Source: Arthrobacter sp. APC 3897
GTDB lineage: Bacteria; Actinomycetota; Actinomycetes; Actinomycetales; Micrococcaceae
Length of the DNA: 64,000 nucleotides
Assembly: GCF_030407495.1 (NCBI RefSeq)
Contig: NZ_JASDDG010000006.1
Location: 21,880 to 85,879, forward strand
Direction of reading: 5' to 3'
A program made the position numbers and the translations under genes. Below the pieces are notes generated by a model. The model was not told the DNA's origin, searched no databases, and saw only the letters and a list, made by a program, of their open reading frames with translations. Below, one piece after another: positions 1-8,460 of this stretch; position 1 is the first letter of the stretch; each line of letters starts with the position of its first letter.

Positions 1-155
1 AGATGGGAACGTCCTCGGTGCGCTTCGACTTTGAAATGTGGCGCCGCGCCGATGAGACGCTCGTGGCACGGGCATCCAATTGGCTTGTCACGGTTTCACC
101 CGATCAGCGACCCATCCGGATTCCCGATGTTCTGCGGAAGTGTCTGGCCGGCTAG
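1..155 (+). CDS. Acyl-CoA thioesterase-like protein, C-terminal end (5' part outside window)
   Basis: An open frame whose codons begin at position 3 runs from the window edge to a TAG at 153-155. The roughly 50 visible residues (GTSSVRFDFEMW... then VARASNWLVTVSP... ending IPDVLRKCLAG) resemble the last strands and tail of single-hotdog 4-hydroxybenzoyl-CoA/acyl-CoA thioesterases, which typically end in a proline-rich IPDxLR segment. The frame converges with, and overlaps by 60 bases, the 3' end of the metallo-hydrolase gene on the other strand. A thioesterase fits the acyl-CoA locus that follows. The identification rests on a short tail only, so the family is probable rather than certain. 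Confidence 0.55.
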   Translation, partial: MGTSSVRFDFEMWRRADETLVARASNWLVTVSPDQRPIRIPDVLRKCLAG

Positions 156-1211
156 GCCTTCATGCCGGGCCAGAAGTACCTCCAGGAGCCCGCTTCGTGC
201 CAGGTTCAGGTGCATTTCGGTCTGGCGCAGGGCAGAGTTCAGGTAGAAACCCTCGAGCCGGTCCCGGCTGGGTGTCCAGCGCAGACGCTGCGCATAATCC
301 CAGACGGGCGCGTTTCCCATCTCCGCACCCAGTGCCGCAACGGTGCGGGTACGCCGCAGATGATGCGCGGCGATGGCATCCACCCGTGCCGCCAGGCCCC
401 GAAACCGGTACTCGTGCCCGGGCAGGACCTCATACTCCTCATAGCGGCGCATCAGCTGCAGTGAGGCCAGAAAGTCGGGGAGCGGCTCGGCGCCGGGCAG
501 GACGCCCAGGCCAACGCCGGAATAGATCTGCGGCAGAACATGGTCGCCGCCGTAGACCACGCGCCGTTCACGGTCCACGAAACACAGGTGTCCGCCGGTA
601 TGGCCGGGAGTGGAGAGGGCCGTCAGGCAGTGGCCGTCAAGCTCCAGAACGTCTCCGTCCTCAAGGAGAAGATCTGGTTCAATGTCCGCGAACAGCGGCG
701 CCCGGCCGAAGGAAGCTCGAAGCTCGGCACGTCGTCCGGCGGGTACGCCCCAACCGTCAAGAACGCGGTCATACGCCTCCAGGTCCCGGCGCCAGGGACC
801 CAGCTGATGGGTCAGGACAGCCCGCTCAGCTCGGGACAGCACCACCTTTGCCCCGGTGATGTCCCGAAGCGTCCCCGCGATTCCAAGATGGTCCGGATGG
901 TGATGAGTGGCGATGATCGTCGACAGCCCGTCCAGCGAAACTCCGATTGTCCGCAGGTTGCCGCGCAGGGCGTCAAGGTTCTCCGCCGAGTCCCAGCCCG
1001 GGTCCAGCAGATGGAAGGATGAGTCGCCGGAAAGCAGAACATAGCTGAGGGTGTATCTGACGCCGCCGTCGGGGATTGGCGACGCGATGGCCCACACATT
1101 CGGGGCCACCCGTTCCGGCGGCGGTAGTTCCCGGGCCCGCAGTGCTGCCAGCTGACCTGCGCTCGTGGGGTGGATCCGGGCAGCTTCCATCTTGCCCCGC
1201 GCGGCGTTCAC
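96..1211 (-). CDS. MBL-fold metallo-hydrolase
   Basis: A 371-residue metallo-beta-lactamase-fold hydrolase. The metal motif HxHxDH is at residues 103-108 (HHHPDH). Further ligands are His204 (TPGHTGGH), Asp223 (YGGDH) and His266 (LPGHE), so both zinc sites look intact. A C-terminal extension of about 100 residues is typical of the glyoxalase II-like/thioesterase branch with a helical tail. The ATG overlaps the TGA of the upstream gene (ATGA), so translation is probably coupled; an internal Met at residue 8 is an alternative start. It is the last gene of a minus-strand operon with an EthD-like protein and an IclR regulator, opposite an acyl-CoA degradation operon. A thioester or lactone substrate from that pathway is a reasonable inference, not proven. 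Confidence 0.85.
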   Translation of the reverse strand: MNAARGKMEAARIHPTSAGQLAALRARELPPPERVAPNVWAIASPIPDGGVRYTLSYVLLSGDSSFHLLDPGWDSAENLDALRGNLRTIGVSLDGLSTIIATHHHPDHLGIAGTLRDITGAKVVLSRAERAVLTHQLGPWRRDLEAYDRVLDGWGVPAGRRAELRASFGRAPLFADIEPDLLLEDGDVLELDGHCLTALSTPGHTGGHLCFVDRERRVVYGGDHVLPQIYSGVGLGVLPGAEPLPDFLASLQLMRRYEEYEVLPGHEYRFRGLAARVDAIAAHHLRRTRTVAALGAEMGNAPVWDYAQRLRWTPSRDRLEGFYLNSALRQTEMHLNLARSGLLEVLLARHEGLAGQTLPQNIGNPDGSLIG

Positions 1212-1978
1212 CAGTCAGTCCACGGAACAATGGAGCGCAGGGGTGAGGAGAACAGCACCTCGCCGGCACCGGCGGGGGCCGCGGAATCGGAACTGATCCG
1301 GCGTTCCGTTTCCTCAATCGCTGCTCCGGTTGGCTCCGGATCCCCGTCAAGATAGAGCATCCGGATGCGCAGCCCTCCTGGCGGCTCCTCCACCACGCCG
1401 CCGAACGGCAATGAGCTGTGCCGCTGCGGGTGGCTAAAGGAAAAGGTCCAGGCTCCAGCCACCCCGTCTACCTCCAGCAGATGCGGTATCAGCGTAGTGT
1501 CCTCCCACGCGAAGCTGTCATGTGTTTGCCGGCCGTGCGGCTCGGCGTAACGGGTCAGGGTGATGTGCAGACCTCGGTTGGGGCGGTAAGGCAGCACATC
1601 GGGGCCAACCAGCACCCGCGGCGCCGCGTAGCCCTTCACCGGACGGAAGAATGCCAGCAGCGGTCGCCGCACACCGGGGATGATGGGACCGCGTCCCCAC
1701 TGAAAGGAAGCTTCACCGAGGGCGTCCCACGCGGCCACGCTTTCCTGGACGGGCGGCCGGAACCAGTACATGGCCACGTAATCCGTGGCCGCCAAGCCGG
1801 AATCCTGCGCCGGGGCGGCCTGATCACGGTGAACCCGCGCCCACCTGTCGCCCCAGGCAACTCCGGGCAGCGCGAGGTTCTCCGGCCGGTGGTCCAGCTG
1901 ATGCCAGCGGTTGTAGGCAGCGTGGGATCCGGGATCCGTGAGTTCAACGAAGGAAAAAAATGCCAAGTCGGCAAGCAT
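1208..1978 (-). CDS. EthD/dimeric alpha-beta barrel-like protein, function unknown
   Basis: A 256-residue protein without signal peptide or membrane segment. It begins FFSFVELTDPGSHAAYNRWHQLDHRPEN, a strand-helix pattern with a conserved H-x-x-D-H that resembles ferredoxin-like dimeric alpha-beta barrel proteins (EthD/DUF4286-like). A second similar half (residues about 125-230, LHITLTRYAEP...) suggests an internal duplication. Such proteins often sit in catabolic operons and may act on or bind ring intermediates, but no reaction is assigned. It lies between the IclR regulator (35-base gap) and the metallo-hydrolase (4-base overlap). Confidence 0.7.
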   Translation of the reverse strand: MLADLAFFSFVELTDPGSHAAYNRWHQLDHRPENLALPGVAWGDRWARVHRDQAAPAQDSGLAATDYVAMYWFRPPVQESVAAWDALGEASFQWGRGPIIPGVRRPLLAFFRPVKGYAAPRVLVGPDVLPYRPNRGLHITLTRYAEPHGRQTHDSFAWEDTTLIPHLLEVDGVAGAWTFSFSHPQRHSSLPFGGVVEEPPGGLRIRMLYLDGDPEPTGAAIEETERRISSDSAAPAGAGEVLFSSPLRSIVPWTDW

Positions 1979-2013
1979 GGCTACCTCATCTAGCTAACAT
2001 TTGTTTGGCAAGG

Positions 2014-2751
2014 CTAGCAGTGCCCGGCGCGGAACGCGGCTGCTGTCGAATCAGCGGCACGCAGCAGGAGGGGACTGACTGACTGCACGGGGATGCTTCC
2101 CCTGCGGGCCAGGGAGATTGCTCCGACGGGTCCCTCGTCTCCCAAAATAGCGGCGCCCACGGAGCTCACGCCGCTTGGGCGGGTACTGCCGTCCTGGAAA
2201 GCAATGCCCTGGCGCCGCCGGACCGAACTGAGCCGGCGGTTCAGTTCACTGCGTCCGGAAGCACGTTCCACCCCTGCCCCGGCGATGACGGAATCCACCT
2301 GCGCAGCGTCCAGCCAGGAGAGAATCGCCATGCCGGAGGCGGACTCCGGAGCATAAATCCGGGTTCCGATCCGGGTACTCACTCCTGCCTGGCCTTCGGC
2401 CCCGGTCCTGTCTACGTAATCAATAAAACCGCCGCGCAGGATGCCCAGGTGAGCGACCATCCCCGTGGCCGCAGCCAGATCAATGAGCTCCGGACGCGCG
2501 GCAGCCCGCAGGCCTTCGAAATCAGAGGAAAGGCCCCGGTAGGACAGCCGCGGTCCCAGCACATAGCCCTCGGCATCATGCTGCACCCAGGCACGGTCGG
2601 TCAGCTGGCTGAGCAGGCGGAACGCCGTTGACCGCGGCAGCCCGGTAATGCCGGCAACATCCTCCAGCAACAAATAGCCGGGCGCCTCGCTGAGGCAGTC
2701 CATGATGAGCGTGATCCGCTCCAGCACCCCTGTGCGCACTGCGCCTGCCAT
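2014..2751 (-). CDS. IclR-family transcriptional regulator
   Basis: A 245-residue regulator. The N-terminal winged helix-turn-helix covers residues about 15-70 (LEDVAGITGLPRSTAFRLLSQL is the recognition region). The C-terminal IclR effector domain covers about 75-245 (VAHLGILRGGFIDYVDRTG...). IclR proteins are dimeric repressors or activators that sense small carboxylic or aromatic metabolites. The gene is divergent from the acyl-CoA ligase operon across a 188-base gap and heads its own operon with two downstream genes, so it most likely controls both directions by binding in that gap. Confidence 0.92.
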   Translation of the reverse strand: MAGAVRTGVLERITLIMDCLSEAPGYLLLEDVAGITGLPRSTAFRLLSQLTDRAWVQHDAEGYVLGPRLSYRGLSSDFEGLRAAARPELIDLAAATGMVAHLGILRGGFIDYVDRTGAEGQAGVSTRIGTRIYAPESASGMAILSWLDAAQVDSVIAGAGVERASGRSELNRRLSSVRRRQGIAFQDGSTRPSGVSSVGAAILGDEGPVGAISLARRGSIPVQSVSPLLLRAADSTAAAFRAGHC

Positions 2752-2939
2752 CCCTTCCTCCCGCTCCCGTCATCAGGCCTGTCACGGCCCGGCATTTGTG
2801 CCGGCCCGGTTACGCCAAGCAAAACACATTCAGGACCGGGCAGCGCGGGGCTGATTCCACCCAGTGGGACCGGAACCAAGCGCGCGGAAACTTCGCCTAG
2901 CGTGAAGCGAAACGTGTAGAGACAACAGGAAAGGATGCC
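2752..2939. promoter_or_regulatory. Divergent promoter region between IclR gene and acyl-CoA ligase operon
   Basis: This is the only untranslated space between the two divergent operons, so both promoters and any IclR operator must be here. A CCCAGTGGG near-palindrome lies at about 2859-2867. The ligase start is a GTG at 2940 preceded by an AGGAAAGG ribosome-binding site at about 2927-2934. No convincing -35/-10 pair stands out by eye. Confidence 0.45.
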
Positions 2940-4643
2940 GTGCGAACGTACGCAGAAGTGGTGAGAAGCCGCGCGCAGGACGAGCATGAGGGCCTTCGCT
3001 TCGAGGGGCGGAGCTGGAGCTGGGCCCAGGTCATCGATGAGGCGTCCACCCGGGCCGCGATCCTCGGGACCATTGAGCCGGGCATCGGACGCAGTCAGGT
3101 CCATGTGGGGGTTCTGCTGCAGAACACCCCCGACTATGTTTTCTGGCTTCTGGCGGCAGCACTGAGCGGCGACGTGATTGTTGGCATCAACCCGACACGG
3201 CGCGGTGCCGAGCTCACGCATGACATGCAGCACGCGGACTGCGATCTCCTGATCAGCGAGCCGCTCTACTTGGCAGCCGATGACTGCCCCGAACTGCCGG
3301 TGCCTGCAGAGCGCATCTTCGACGTGGAGTCCGGTGATTACGCCCGGCTGCTCGAATCCCATGCCGGAGCTCCCCTGCCCGGAGAACTGCCGGATGCAAC
3401 CTCGCTCTACCTGCTGCTGTTCAGCTCCGGATCCACCGGTGCCCCCAAAGCCGTCATCTGCACCCAGGGCCGCCTGGGCACAGTAACCCCCAGCCTCACG
3501 GAGCGCATTTCACTGCACCGCGGGTCTGTCAGCTACCTGCACCTGCCGCTGTTCCACGGCCACGGCATCATGATGAACCTGGCCACCGCCGCCGAAGCCG
3601 GGGCAACAGTGGTCATGGTGCGCAAGTTCTCTGCCAGCCGTTTCGCCCGTGACATCCGCGAGCACAAAGTGACGTTCGTAAACTACGTTGGGCGCGTCCT
3701 GAGTTACATTCTCGCCCAGCCGGAAGATCCGGCCGACGCCGACAACTGCCTAGAAGCAGTGTTTGGCTCCGAGGCATCTCCGGCCGAAGCGGAGAGCTTC
3801 CGCAGGCGGTTCGGCTGCGAGGTCCGTGAAGGCTTTGGATCAAGCGAGGGCATCATCCGCATCGTTCCCGTACCGGGCACCCCTGCCGGCGCCCTGGGCC
3901 TGCCCGCCGCCGGCATGACAGTGGAGATCCGCTCGGCCGACGGCGCGGAGTGCCCCCGGGCAAGGTTCGACGAGACCGGACGTCTCCTCAACGCCGAGGA
4001 AGCCATCGGGGAGATTGTTGTGGTGGGGGCAGGCCCGCGCTTTGAGGGTTATTACAACAATCCCGAGGCAATGGCTGAACGCCTTCGGTTCGGCGGAGAG
4101 GACTTCTGGACCGGGGACCTCGGGTACCGCGATGAGGAGGGCTACTTCTACTTCGGCGGCCGAACCTCGGACTGGCTGCGGGTGGACGGCGAGAACTTCG
4201 GCACCGCTCCCGTTGAACGCATTATCTCGCGCCACCCGGCGGTCTCGGGGGTTCATGCCTATGCCGTGCCTGACCCGCTAACGGGCGATCAGCTCATGTG
4301 CACCCTGGTGCTCCATCCGGGTGCCGAATTCGATCCCGCTGATATGGCGGCCTTCCTCGATGCCCAGCCGGACCTCGGCACCAAATGGCGTCCCGCGTTT
4401 ATCCGGGTGGTCGACCAGGCACCGACCACTGCCAACGCCAAAATCGACAAGGCTCCGCTGCGCAGGGTGGCCTGGGAAGCCGGGAACGTCTGGTGGGCCC
4501 GAAGCCGCAGCAGCGCGTATCTCCGCATGGAGGATGCAGACCGCGAAGCCCTGCGCAATCAATTCATCGCTGCGGGGCGCATCAATTCCCTGCCGGCAGC
4601 ATCTGCGGCCCTTGTAGAAACTGCAGGAGCTGGTACCCGATGA
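2940..4643 (+). CDS. Acyl-CoA synthetase (AMP-forming, FadD-type)
   Basis: A 567-residue ANL-superfamily ligase that would adenylate a carboxylic acid and transfer it to CoA. The ATP-binding P-loop FSSGSTGAPK is at residues 161-170. The hinge and aryl/acyl motif YFYFGGRTSDWLRVDGENF is near 400-418, and the catalytic lysine segment TTANAKIDK is near 500. GTG is the start, with AGGAAAGG upstream. It is the first gene of the plus-strand operon and overlaps the next gene by ATGA. By analogy with the FadD enzymes that feed the igr pathway, it probably activates a branched side-chain acid before the dehydrogenation, hydration and retro-aldol steps encoded downstream. The exact substrate cannot be read from sequence. 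Confidence 0.9.
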   Translation: MRTYAEVVRSRAQDEHEGLRFEGRSWSWAQVIDEASTRAAILGTIEPGIGRSQVHVGVLLQNTPDYVFWLLAAALSGDVIVGINPTRRGAELTHDMQHADCDLLISEPLYLAADDCPELPVPAERIFDVESGDYARLLESHAGAPLPGELPDATSLYLLLFSSGSTGAPKAVICTQGRLGTVTPSLTERISLHRGSVSYLHLPLFHGHGIMMNLATAAEAGATVVMVRKFSASRFARDIREHKVTFVNYVGRVLSYILAQPEDPADADNCLEAVFGSEASPAEAESFRRRFGCEVREGFGSSEGIIRIVPVPGTPAGALGLPAAGMTVEIRSADGAECPRARFDETGRLLNAEEAIGEIVVVGAGPRFEGYYNNPEAMAERLRFGGEDFWTGDLGYRDEEGYFYFGGRTSDWLRVDGENFGTAPVERIISRHPAVSGVHAYAVPDPLTGDQLMCTLVLHPGAEFDPADMAAFLDAQPDLGTKWRPAFIRVVDQAPTTANAKIDKAPLRRVAWEAGNVWWARSRSSAYLRMEDADREALRNQFIAAGRINSLPAASAALVETAGAGTR

Positions 4644-5200
4644 CAACTGCCCAGCATGTACTGAGCGCCGAGGATCTTCAGCGGTTCGCGGGAACCGTGG
4701 CAGAGCCTCCCCGGGTGGCCCGTTACGGAGTCTCGGAGGCTATGATCCGCAACTGGGCCGAGGCCCTGGATGACCGGAACCCGGTCTATGTCGACGAGGC
4801 AGCGGCCCGGGAGACCGGCCGCACCGGCATCATTGCTCCCCCGGCCATGGTCTCCACCTGGGTGATGTCCGGCTACCGCCGCTGGCGCGACGTGCAGCGC
4901 GCCCGGGCTGAGGGCGTGGTTGAAGCGACCCCGTACGCCGAACTGCTGTCCCTGCTGGACCAGGCCGGTTACACCTCGGTGGTGGCCACGCAGATGGAGC
5001 AGGACTACGAGCGTGAACTGACCATGGGAACGCAGGTCAGCTGCCACATCACCATCGACTCCATCGCCGGCCCCAAGAAGACCGGGCTCGGCGAGGGGTT
5101 CTTCCTCGTCCTGGGCAAACGGTATGTGGACGCCGAACAGAACACCATCGCCACCGAAAAGTTCACGCTGCTGCGGTTTCGGCCCAAGGAGGACTCATGA
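4640..5200 (+). CDS. MaoC-like hotdog protein (ChsH2 N-terminal-domain-like)
   Basis: A 186-residue single-hotdog protein similar to the N-terminal, non-catalytic-type MaoC half of mycobacterial ChsH2 (FAS1-DH-like region). It includes AEALDDRNPVYVDEAAA and the IIAPPAMVSTW motif near residue 70. In characterised ChsH1-ChsH2 hydratases this half packs against ChsH1 to form the enoyl-CoA hydratase. ATG at 4640 overlaps the ligase stop (ATGA), and its own stop overlaps the next start. Unlike mycobacterial ChsH2, the DUF35 domain is not fused here but is the next gene. The canonical MaoC Asp/His dyad is not evident in this subunit, so the partner gene at 5643 likely supplies catalysis. Confidence 0.82.
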   Translation: MTTAQHVLSAEDLQRFAGTVAEPPRVARYGVSEAMIRNWAEALDDRNPVYVDEAAARETGRTGIIAPPAMVSTWVMSGYRRWRDVQRARAEGVVEATPYAELLSLLDQAGYTSVVATQMEQDYERELTMGTQVSCHITIDSIAGPKKTGLGEGFFLVLGKRYVDAEQNTIATEKFTLLRFRPKEDS

Positions 5201-5646
5201 CCATCCCCGGCACTGTTGTTCCGCACCTGGTGCGGACGCATGACAACGTCTTCTGGTTCGACGGCGCTGCGGAGGGCCGCCTGCTCGTGCAGCGGTGCAC
5301 TGACTGCGAAACGCTGCGCCATCCGCCCGCGCCCAGCTGTCCCCACTGCCGGTCCTTTGACTGGGACTCGGTTGAGTCCTCACGGCAGGGAACCCTCCAC
5401 AGCTGGACCGTGGTGCACCACCCCCGGGATCCGGCCTTCACCTACCCGCTCCTGGTGGGGCTCGTGGACCTGGATACCGGCACCCGGCTGGTGGCGGACT
5501 TTGAGCCCACCGACCACGATGCGCTCGCCGTCGGCTGTCCGGTGGAGGTCTACTTCGCCGAACACGCCCACGGCGAGATCCTCCCCCGCCTGAGGCTCCG
5601 GTCCGGACACGGGGAAACAGACGTTACTCAGCAAGGAGTGTCATGA
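5197..5646 (+). CDS. DUF35 zinc-ribbon/OB-fold protein (ChsH2 C-terminal-domain-like)
   Basis: A 149-residue Zn-ribbon plus OB-fold acyl-CoA-associated protein. A rubredoxin-like zinc ribbon, CTDCETLRHPPAPSCPHC, lies at about residues 34-51. The OB domain (GTLHSWTVVHHPRDPAFTYPLLVGLVDLDTGTR...) follows. DUF35 domains bind thiolase-fold partners; in the steroid side-chain system the ChsH2 DUF35 domain complexes with Ltp2 to form the retro-aldolase. ATGA overlaps on both sides indicate strict co-translation with the MaoC proteins. Here the domain is an independent polypeptide, a gene split relative to the mycobacterial fusion. Confidence 0.88.
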   Translation: MTIPGTVVPHLVRTHDNVFWFDGAAEGRLLVQRCTDCETLRHPPAPSCPHCRSFDWDSVESSRQGTLHSWTVVHHPRDPAFTYPLLVGLVDLDTGTRLVADFEPTDHDALAVGCPVEVYFAEHAHGEILPRLRLRSGHGETDVTQQGVS

Positions 5647-6050
5647 GCAGCAACGGATTCACGCCGGGAGAACCGCTTCCGGTGCTGGACGTCCCGATCG
5701 ACCGCGCCTTCATCGTTGCCGGGGCCATCGCTTCGCAGGACTTCGAAGATGTGCACCACGATCCGGATGCGGCCATCAACCGGGGAACACCGGACATCTT
5801 CATCAGCATCAACACCACCAACGGCGTTGTGGGACGCTACGTCACGGACTGGGCCGGACCGGCTGCGCGGCTGCGCTCGGTCTCCCTGCGTCTGGGAATG
5901 CCGCTGCACCCCGGAGACGTCCTGCACCTGACCGGAGAGACCGTTGCCGCGGATGACGCAGGGACCACAGTGAAAGTCACCGGGTCGCATGCCCGCGGCA
6001 TCCACGTCACGGCAACAGTGAACCTGACCCGGCAGGAGGCTGCGGCATGA
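5643..6050 (+). CDS. MaoC-family enoyl-CoA hydratase subunit (ChsH1-like)
   Basis: A 135-residue hotdog hydratase. The catalytic segment SQDFEDVHHDPDAA at about residues 28-41 carries the Asp and His of the MaoC hydratase motif. A following INTTNGVVGRYVTDWAGP segment is characteristic of ChsH1-like proteins. It is expected to pair with the product of the gene at 4640 and hydrate the enoyl-CoA made by the dehydrogenases at 7243 and 8441. The start overlaps the DUF35 stop and the stop overlaps the thiolase start. Confidence 0.87.
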   Translation: MSSNGFTPGEPLPVLDVPIDRAFIVAGAIASQDFEDVHHDPDAAINRGTPDIFISINTTNGVVGRYVTDWAGPAARLRSVSLRLGMPLHPGDVLHLTGETVAADDAGTTVKVTGSHARGIHVTATVNLTRQEAAA

Positions 6051-7225
6051 GCGGCTTCTCGGGAAAGGCAGCAATAGCCGGGATCGGCGCCACCGAATTC
6101 TCCAAGGATTCCGGACGCAGTGAATGGCGCCTCGCCTGCGAGGCAGTGCTGGCCGCGCTCGCCGATGCGCAGATCCCGGTTGAGGAAGTTGACGGCTTCT
6201 CCCTGTTCTCCATGGAAAACAATCCCGAGATTGCCGTGGCCCGGGCACTGGGGATCCCCGAGCTCAAGTTCTTCAGCCGCATCCCGCACGGCGGCGGAGG
6301 CGCCTGCGCGCCCGTCCAGCAGGCGGCCATGGCAGTAGCCAGCGGGGTTGCGGACGTCGTCGTCGTTTACCGCGCCTTCAACGAGCGTTCCGGACACCGT
6401 TTCGGTTCCGGTCCCCCGCAGTTTGCCTACGCCACCACCACGGACCAGGAATACCGCAACTGGATCAACCCGTACGGGCTGCTCACCCCTGCGGCGCAGG
6501 AGGCATTCCTCGCCCGGCGCTACATGCAGGAGTACGGCGCCACCAGCGCTGACTTCGGGCAGATCTCCGTGCTGTCCCGCAAACATGCGGCGAACAATCC
6601 GCTGGCCTGGTTCCACAACCGTCCCATCACCCTGGAGGACCACCAGGCTTCCCGGATGATCGCGGACCCGCTGCGGCTGCTGGACTGCTGCCAGGAGACC
6701 GACGGCGGGCAGGCGCTGGTGATCGTCAGTGCCGAACGCGCCCGCGACCTTCCGCATCCCCCGGCCATCATCACCGCCGCCGCGCAGGGCGTAGGTCCGC
6801 AGCAGATCTCCATGAGCAGCTATTACCGGGACAATATCGACGAAATGCCCGAAGTCGAACTGGTGGCACGGCAGCTGTGGCAGCAGGCCGGCCACGGCCA
6901 GGAAGGTATTGACGCCGCCATCCTGTATGACGCGTTCACCCCCATGGTCCTGCTGCAGCTCGAAGAATACGGATTCTGCAAGCGCGGCGAAGCCAAGGAC
7001 ATGATTGCCGACGGCCAGCTGGAACTCACCGGTTCGCTGCCCATCAACACCCACGGCGGCCAGCTCGGCGAGGGGTACCTGCACGGAGTGAACGGCATCG
7101 CCGAGGGCGTACGCCTGATCCGCGGCACCTCGGTCAACCAGCCGCCCAAGAATCTCGCGAATGTGCTGGTCACCGGCGGTTCACCCGTGCCGCACAGCGC
7201 CCTCATCCTTGCTACCGACCACTGA
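6047..7225 (+). CDS. Thiolase-fold lipid-transfer protein (Ltp2-like retro-aldolase)
   Basis: A 392-residue thiolase-superfamily protein of the SCP2-thiolase/lipid-transfer type. It opens KAAIAGIGATEFSKDSGRSEWRLACEAV and has GGGGACAPVQQAAMAVASGVADVVVVYRAFNERS near residues 83-113. It contains the C-terminal NTHGGQLGEGYLHGVNGIAEGVRLIRG block near 325-352. Ltp2-type proteins in association with a DUF35 partner cleave a beta-hydroxyacyl-CoA to a ketone plus propionyl-CoA instead of performing a CoA-dependent thiolysis. Its overlap with the ChsH1-like gene and proximity to the DUF35 gene support that role here. Confidence 0.87.
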   Translation: MSGFSGKAAIAGIGATEFSKDSGRSEWRLACEAVLAALADAQIPVEEVDGFSLFSMENNPEIAVARALGIPELKFFSRIPHGGGGACAPVQQAAMAVASGVADVVVVYRAFNERSGHRFGSGPPQFAYATTTDQEYRNWINPYGLLTPAAQEAFLARRYMQEYGATSADFGQISVLSRKHAANNPLAWFHNRPITLEDHQASRMIADPLRLLDCCQETDGGQALVIVSAERARDLPHPPAIITAAAQGVGPQQISMSSYYRDNIDEMPEVELVARQLWQQAGHGQEGIDAAILYDAFTPMVLLQLEEYGFCKRGEAKDMIADGQLELTGSLPINTHGGQLGEGYLHGVNGIAEGVRLIRGTSVNQPPKNLANVLVTGGSPVPHSALILATDH

Positions 7226-7242
7226 AGCCCCCAGGAGTGACA

Positions 7243-8460
7243 ATGAATCCAGATCTTTCACCTGAATCGAAGCAGCTGCGCGCGGAGCTGCGCGCCTACT
7301 TCGCCAGGATCATCAGCGCCGACGACGCCCGTGACCTCGTGGAACAGACCGAAGGCGGCCCGACCTTCTCACGGATCCTGAAGCAGATGGGCGCCGACGG
7401 CTGGCTCGGCCTGGGCTGGCCCACGGAATACGGCGGGCGGGGCGAGGACCCCGAAGCACAATTCGTGTTCTATGACGAAGTGATCCGGGCCAACGCCCCC
7501 CTGTCCCTGGTCAGCCTGAACACGGTGGCTCCCGCCCTGATGAAACACGGTACCCGGGAACAAAAGGAATTCTTCCTCCCGCCGATCCTGGCCGGTGAGC
7601 TGATGTTCGCCATCGGCTACTCGGAGCCCGGTGCCGGTACCGACCTCGCCTCGCTGCGCACCACGGCGCGGATCGAAGGCGATGAACTGGTCATCAACGG
7701 CAACAAGCTCTACACCAGTGCCGCTATCTTCGCTGACTGGATCTGGCTCGCTGTGCGCACCGACCCTGATGCACCGCGTCACAAGGGCATTTCGGTGGTC
7801 ATGGTGCCCACCACCGCCCCCGGATTCTCCGCCACCGAAATCCACACCGTGGGAGGCATCAGCACCGCCGCCACCTACTACGAAGATGTCCGGGTACCCC
7901 TGAGCAACGTCGTCGGCGAACTCAACGGCGGCTGGCGGATGATCACCAACCAGCTCAACCATGAGCGTGTTGCCCTGGCAGCACGGGGCGGGATCGCCAA
8001 CGAGCTGTTCAGTCAGGTCCTGGACTGGGCCCGCACCGAACCGTACGGCGAGGGACACGTCCTGGACCTGCCCTGGGTGCGCTCCACACTCGCCGAGGTC
8101 TACGCCTTGCTCTCCGCTGCCGAACTGGTGAACCTTCGCCTGGTGGCAGATGTCGCGGGCGGCACGCTGGCCGGCGGAGACGCAGCCGCAGCGAAGGTGA
8201 TCGGAACGGAAACGGTAGTGGAGGTGTACGGCAAGCTGCAGGACGTGCTGGGTGTGGCAGGCCTGCTGCGTCCGGGATCCCGCGGTGCAGCCATCAGCGG
8301 GCGGGTTGAGACACTGGCCCGCCGTGCGCAGAACAATACCTTCGGTGGCGGCAGCAACGAGGTCCTGCGGGATCTTGTTGCCGCCAAGTCACTGGGAATG
8401 ACCGTGGCGGTCCGCCGCCAAGAGAAGAAGGAAGAGGCACATGCAGTTCGAACTCGATGA
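7243..8460 (+). CDS. Acyl-CoA dehydrogenase, catalytic subunit (ChsE2/FadE29-like)
   Basis: A 405-residue FAD acyl-CoA dehydrogenase. The start is ATG 7243, with AGGAG at 7233-7237; the GTG six bases upstream lies in that site. It has the FAD-binding block AIGYSEPGAGTDLASLRTTA near residues 124-143. The likely catalytic glutamate is Glu241 in QLNHERVA, the position used by the FadE29 class. The C-terminal GGGSNEVLRDLVAAKSLG motif is also typical. In igr-type systems two different dehydrogenase polypeptides form an alpha2-beta2 heterotetramer. The next gene overlaps by 20 bases and encodes the probable partner. Confidence 0.9.
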   Translation: MNPDLSPESKQLRAELRAYFARIISADDARDLVEQTEGGPTFSRILKQMGADGWLGLGWPTEYGGRGEDPEAQFVFYDEVIRANAPLSLVSLNTVAPALMKHGTREQKEFFLPPILAGELMFAIGYSEPGAGTDLASLRTTARIEGDELVINGNKLYTSAAIFADWIWLAVRTDPDAPRHKGISVVMVPTTAPGFSATEIHTVGGISTAATYYEDVRVPLSNVVGELNGGWRMITNQLNHERVALAARGGIANELFSQVLDWARTEPYGEGHVLDLPWVRSTLAEVYALLSAAELVNLRLVADVAGGTLAGGDAAAAKVIGTETVVEVYGKLQDVLGVAGLLRPGSRGAAISGRVETLARRAQNNTFGGGSNEVLRDLVAAKSLGMTVAVRRQEKKEEAHAVRTR

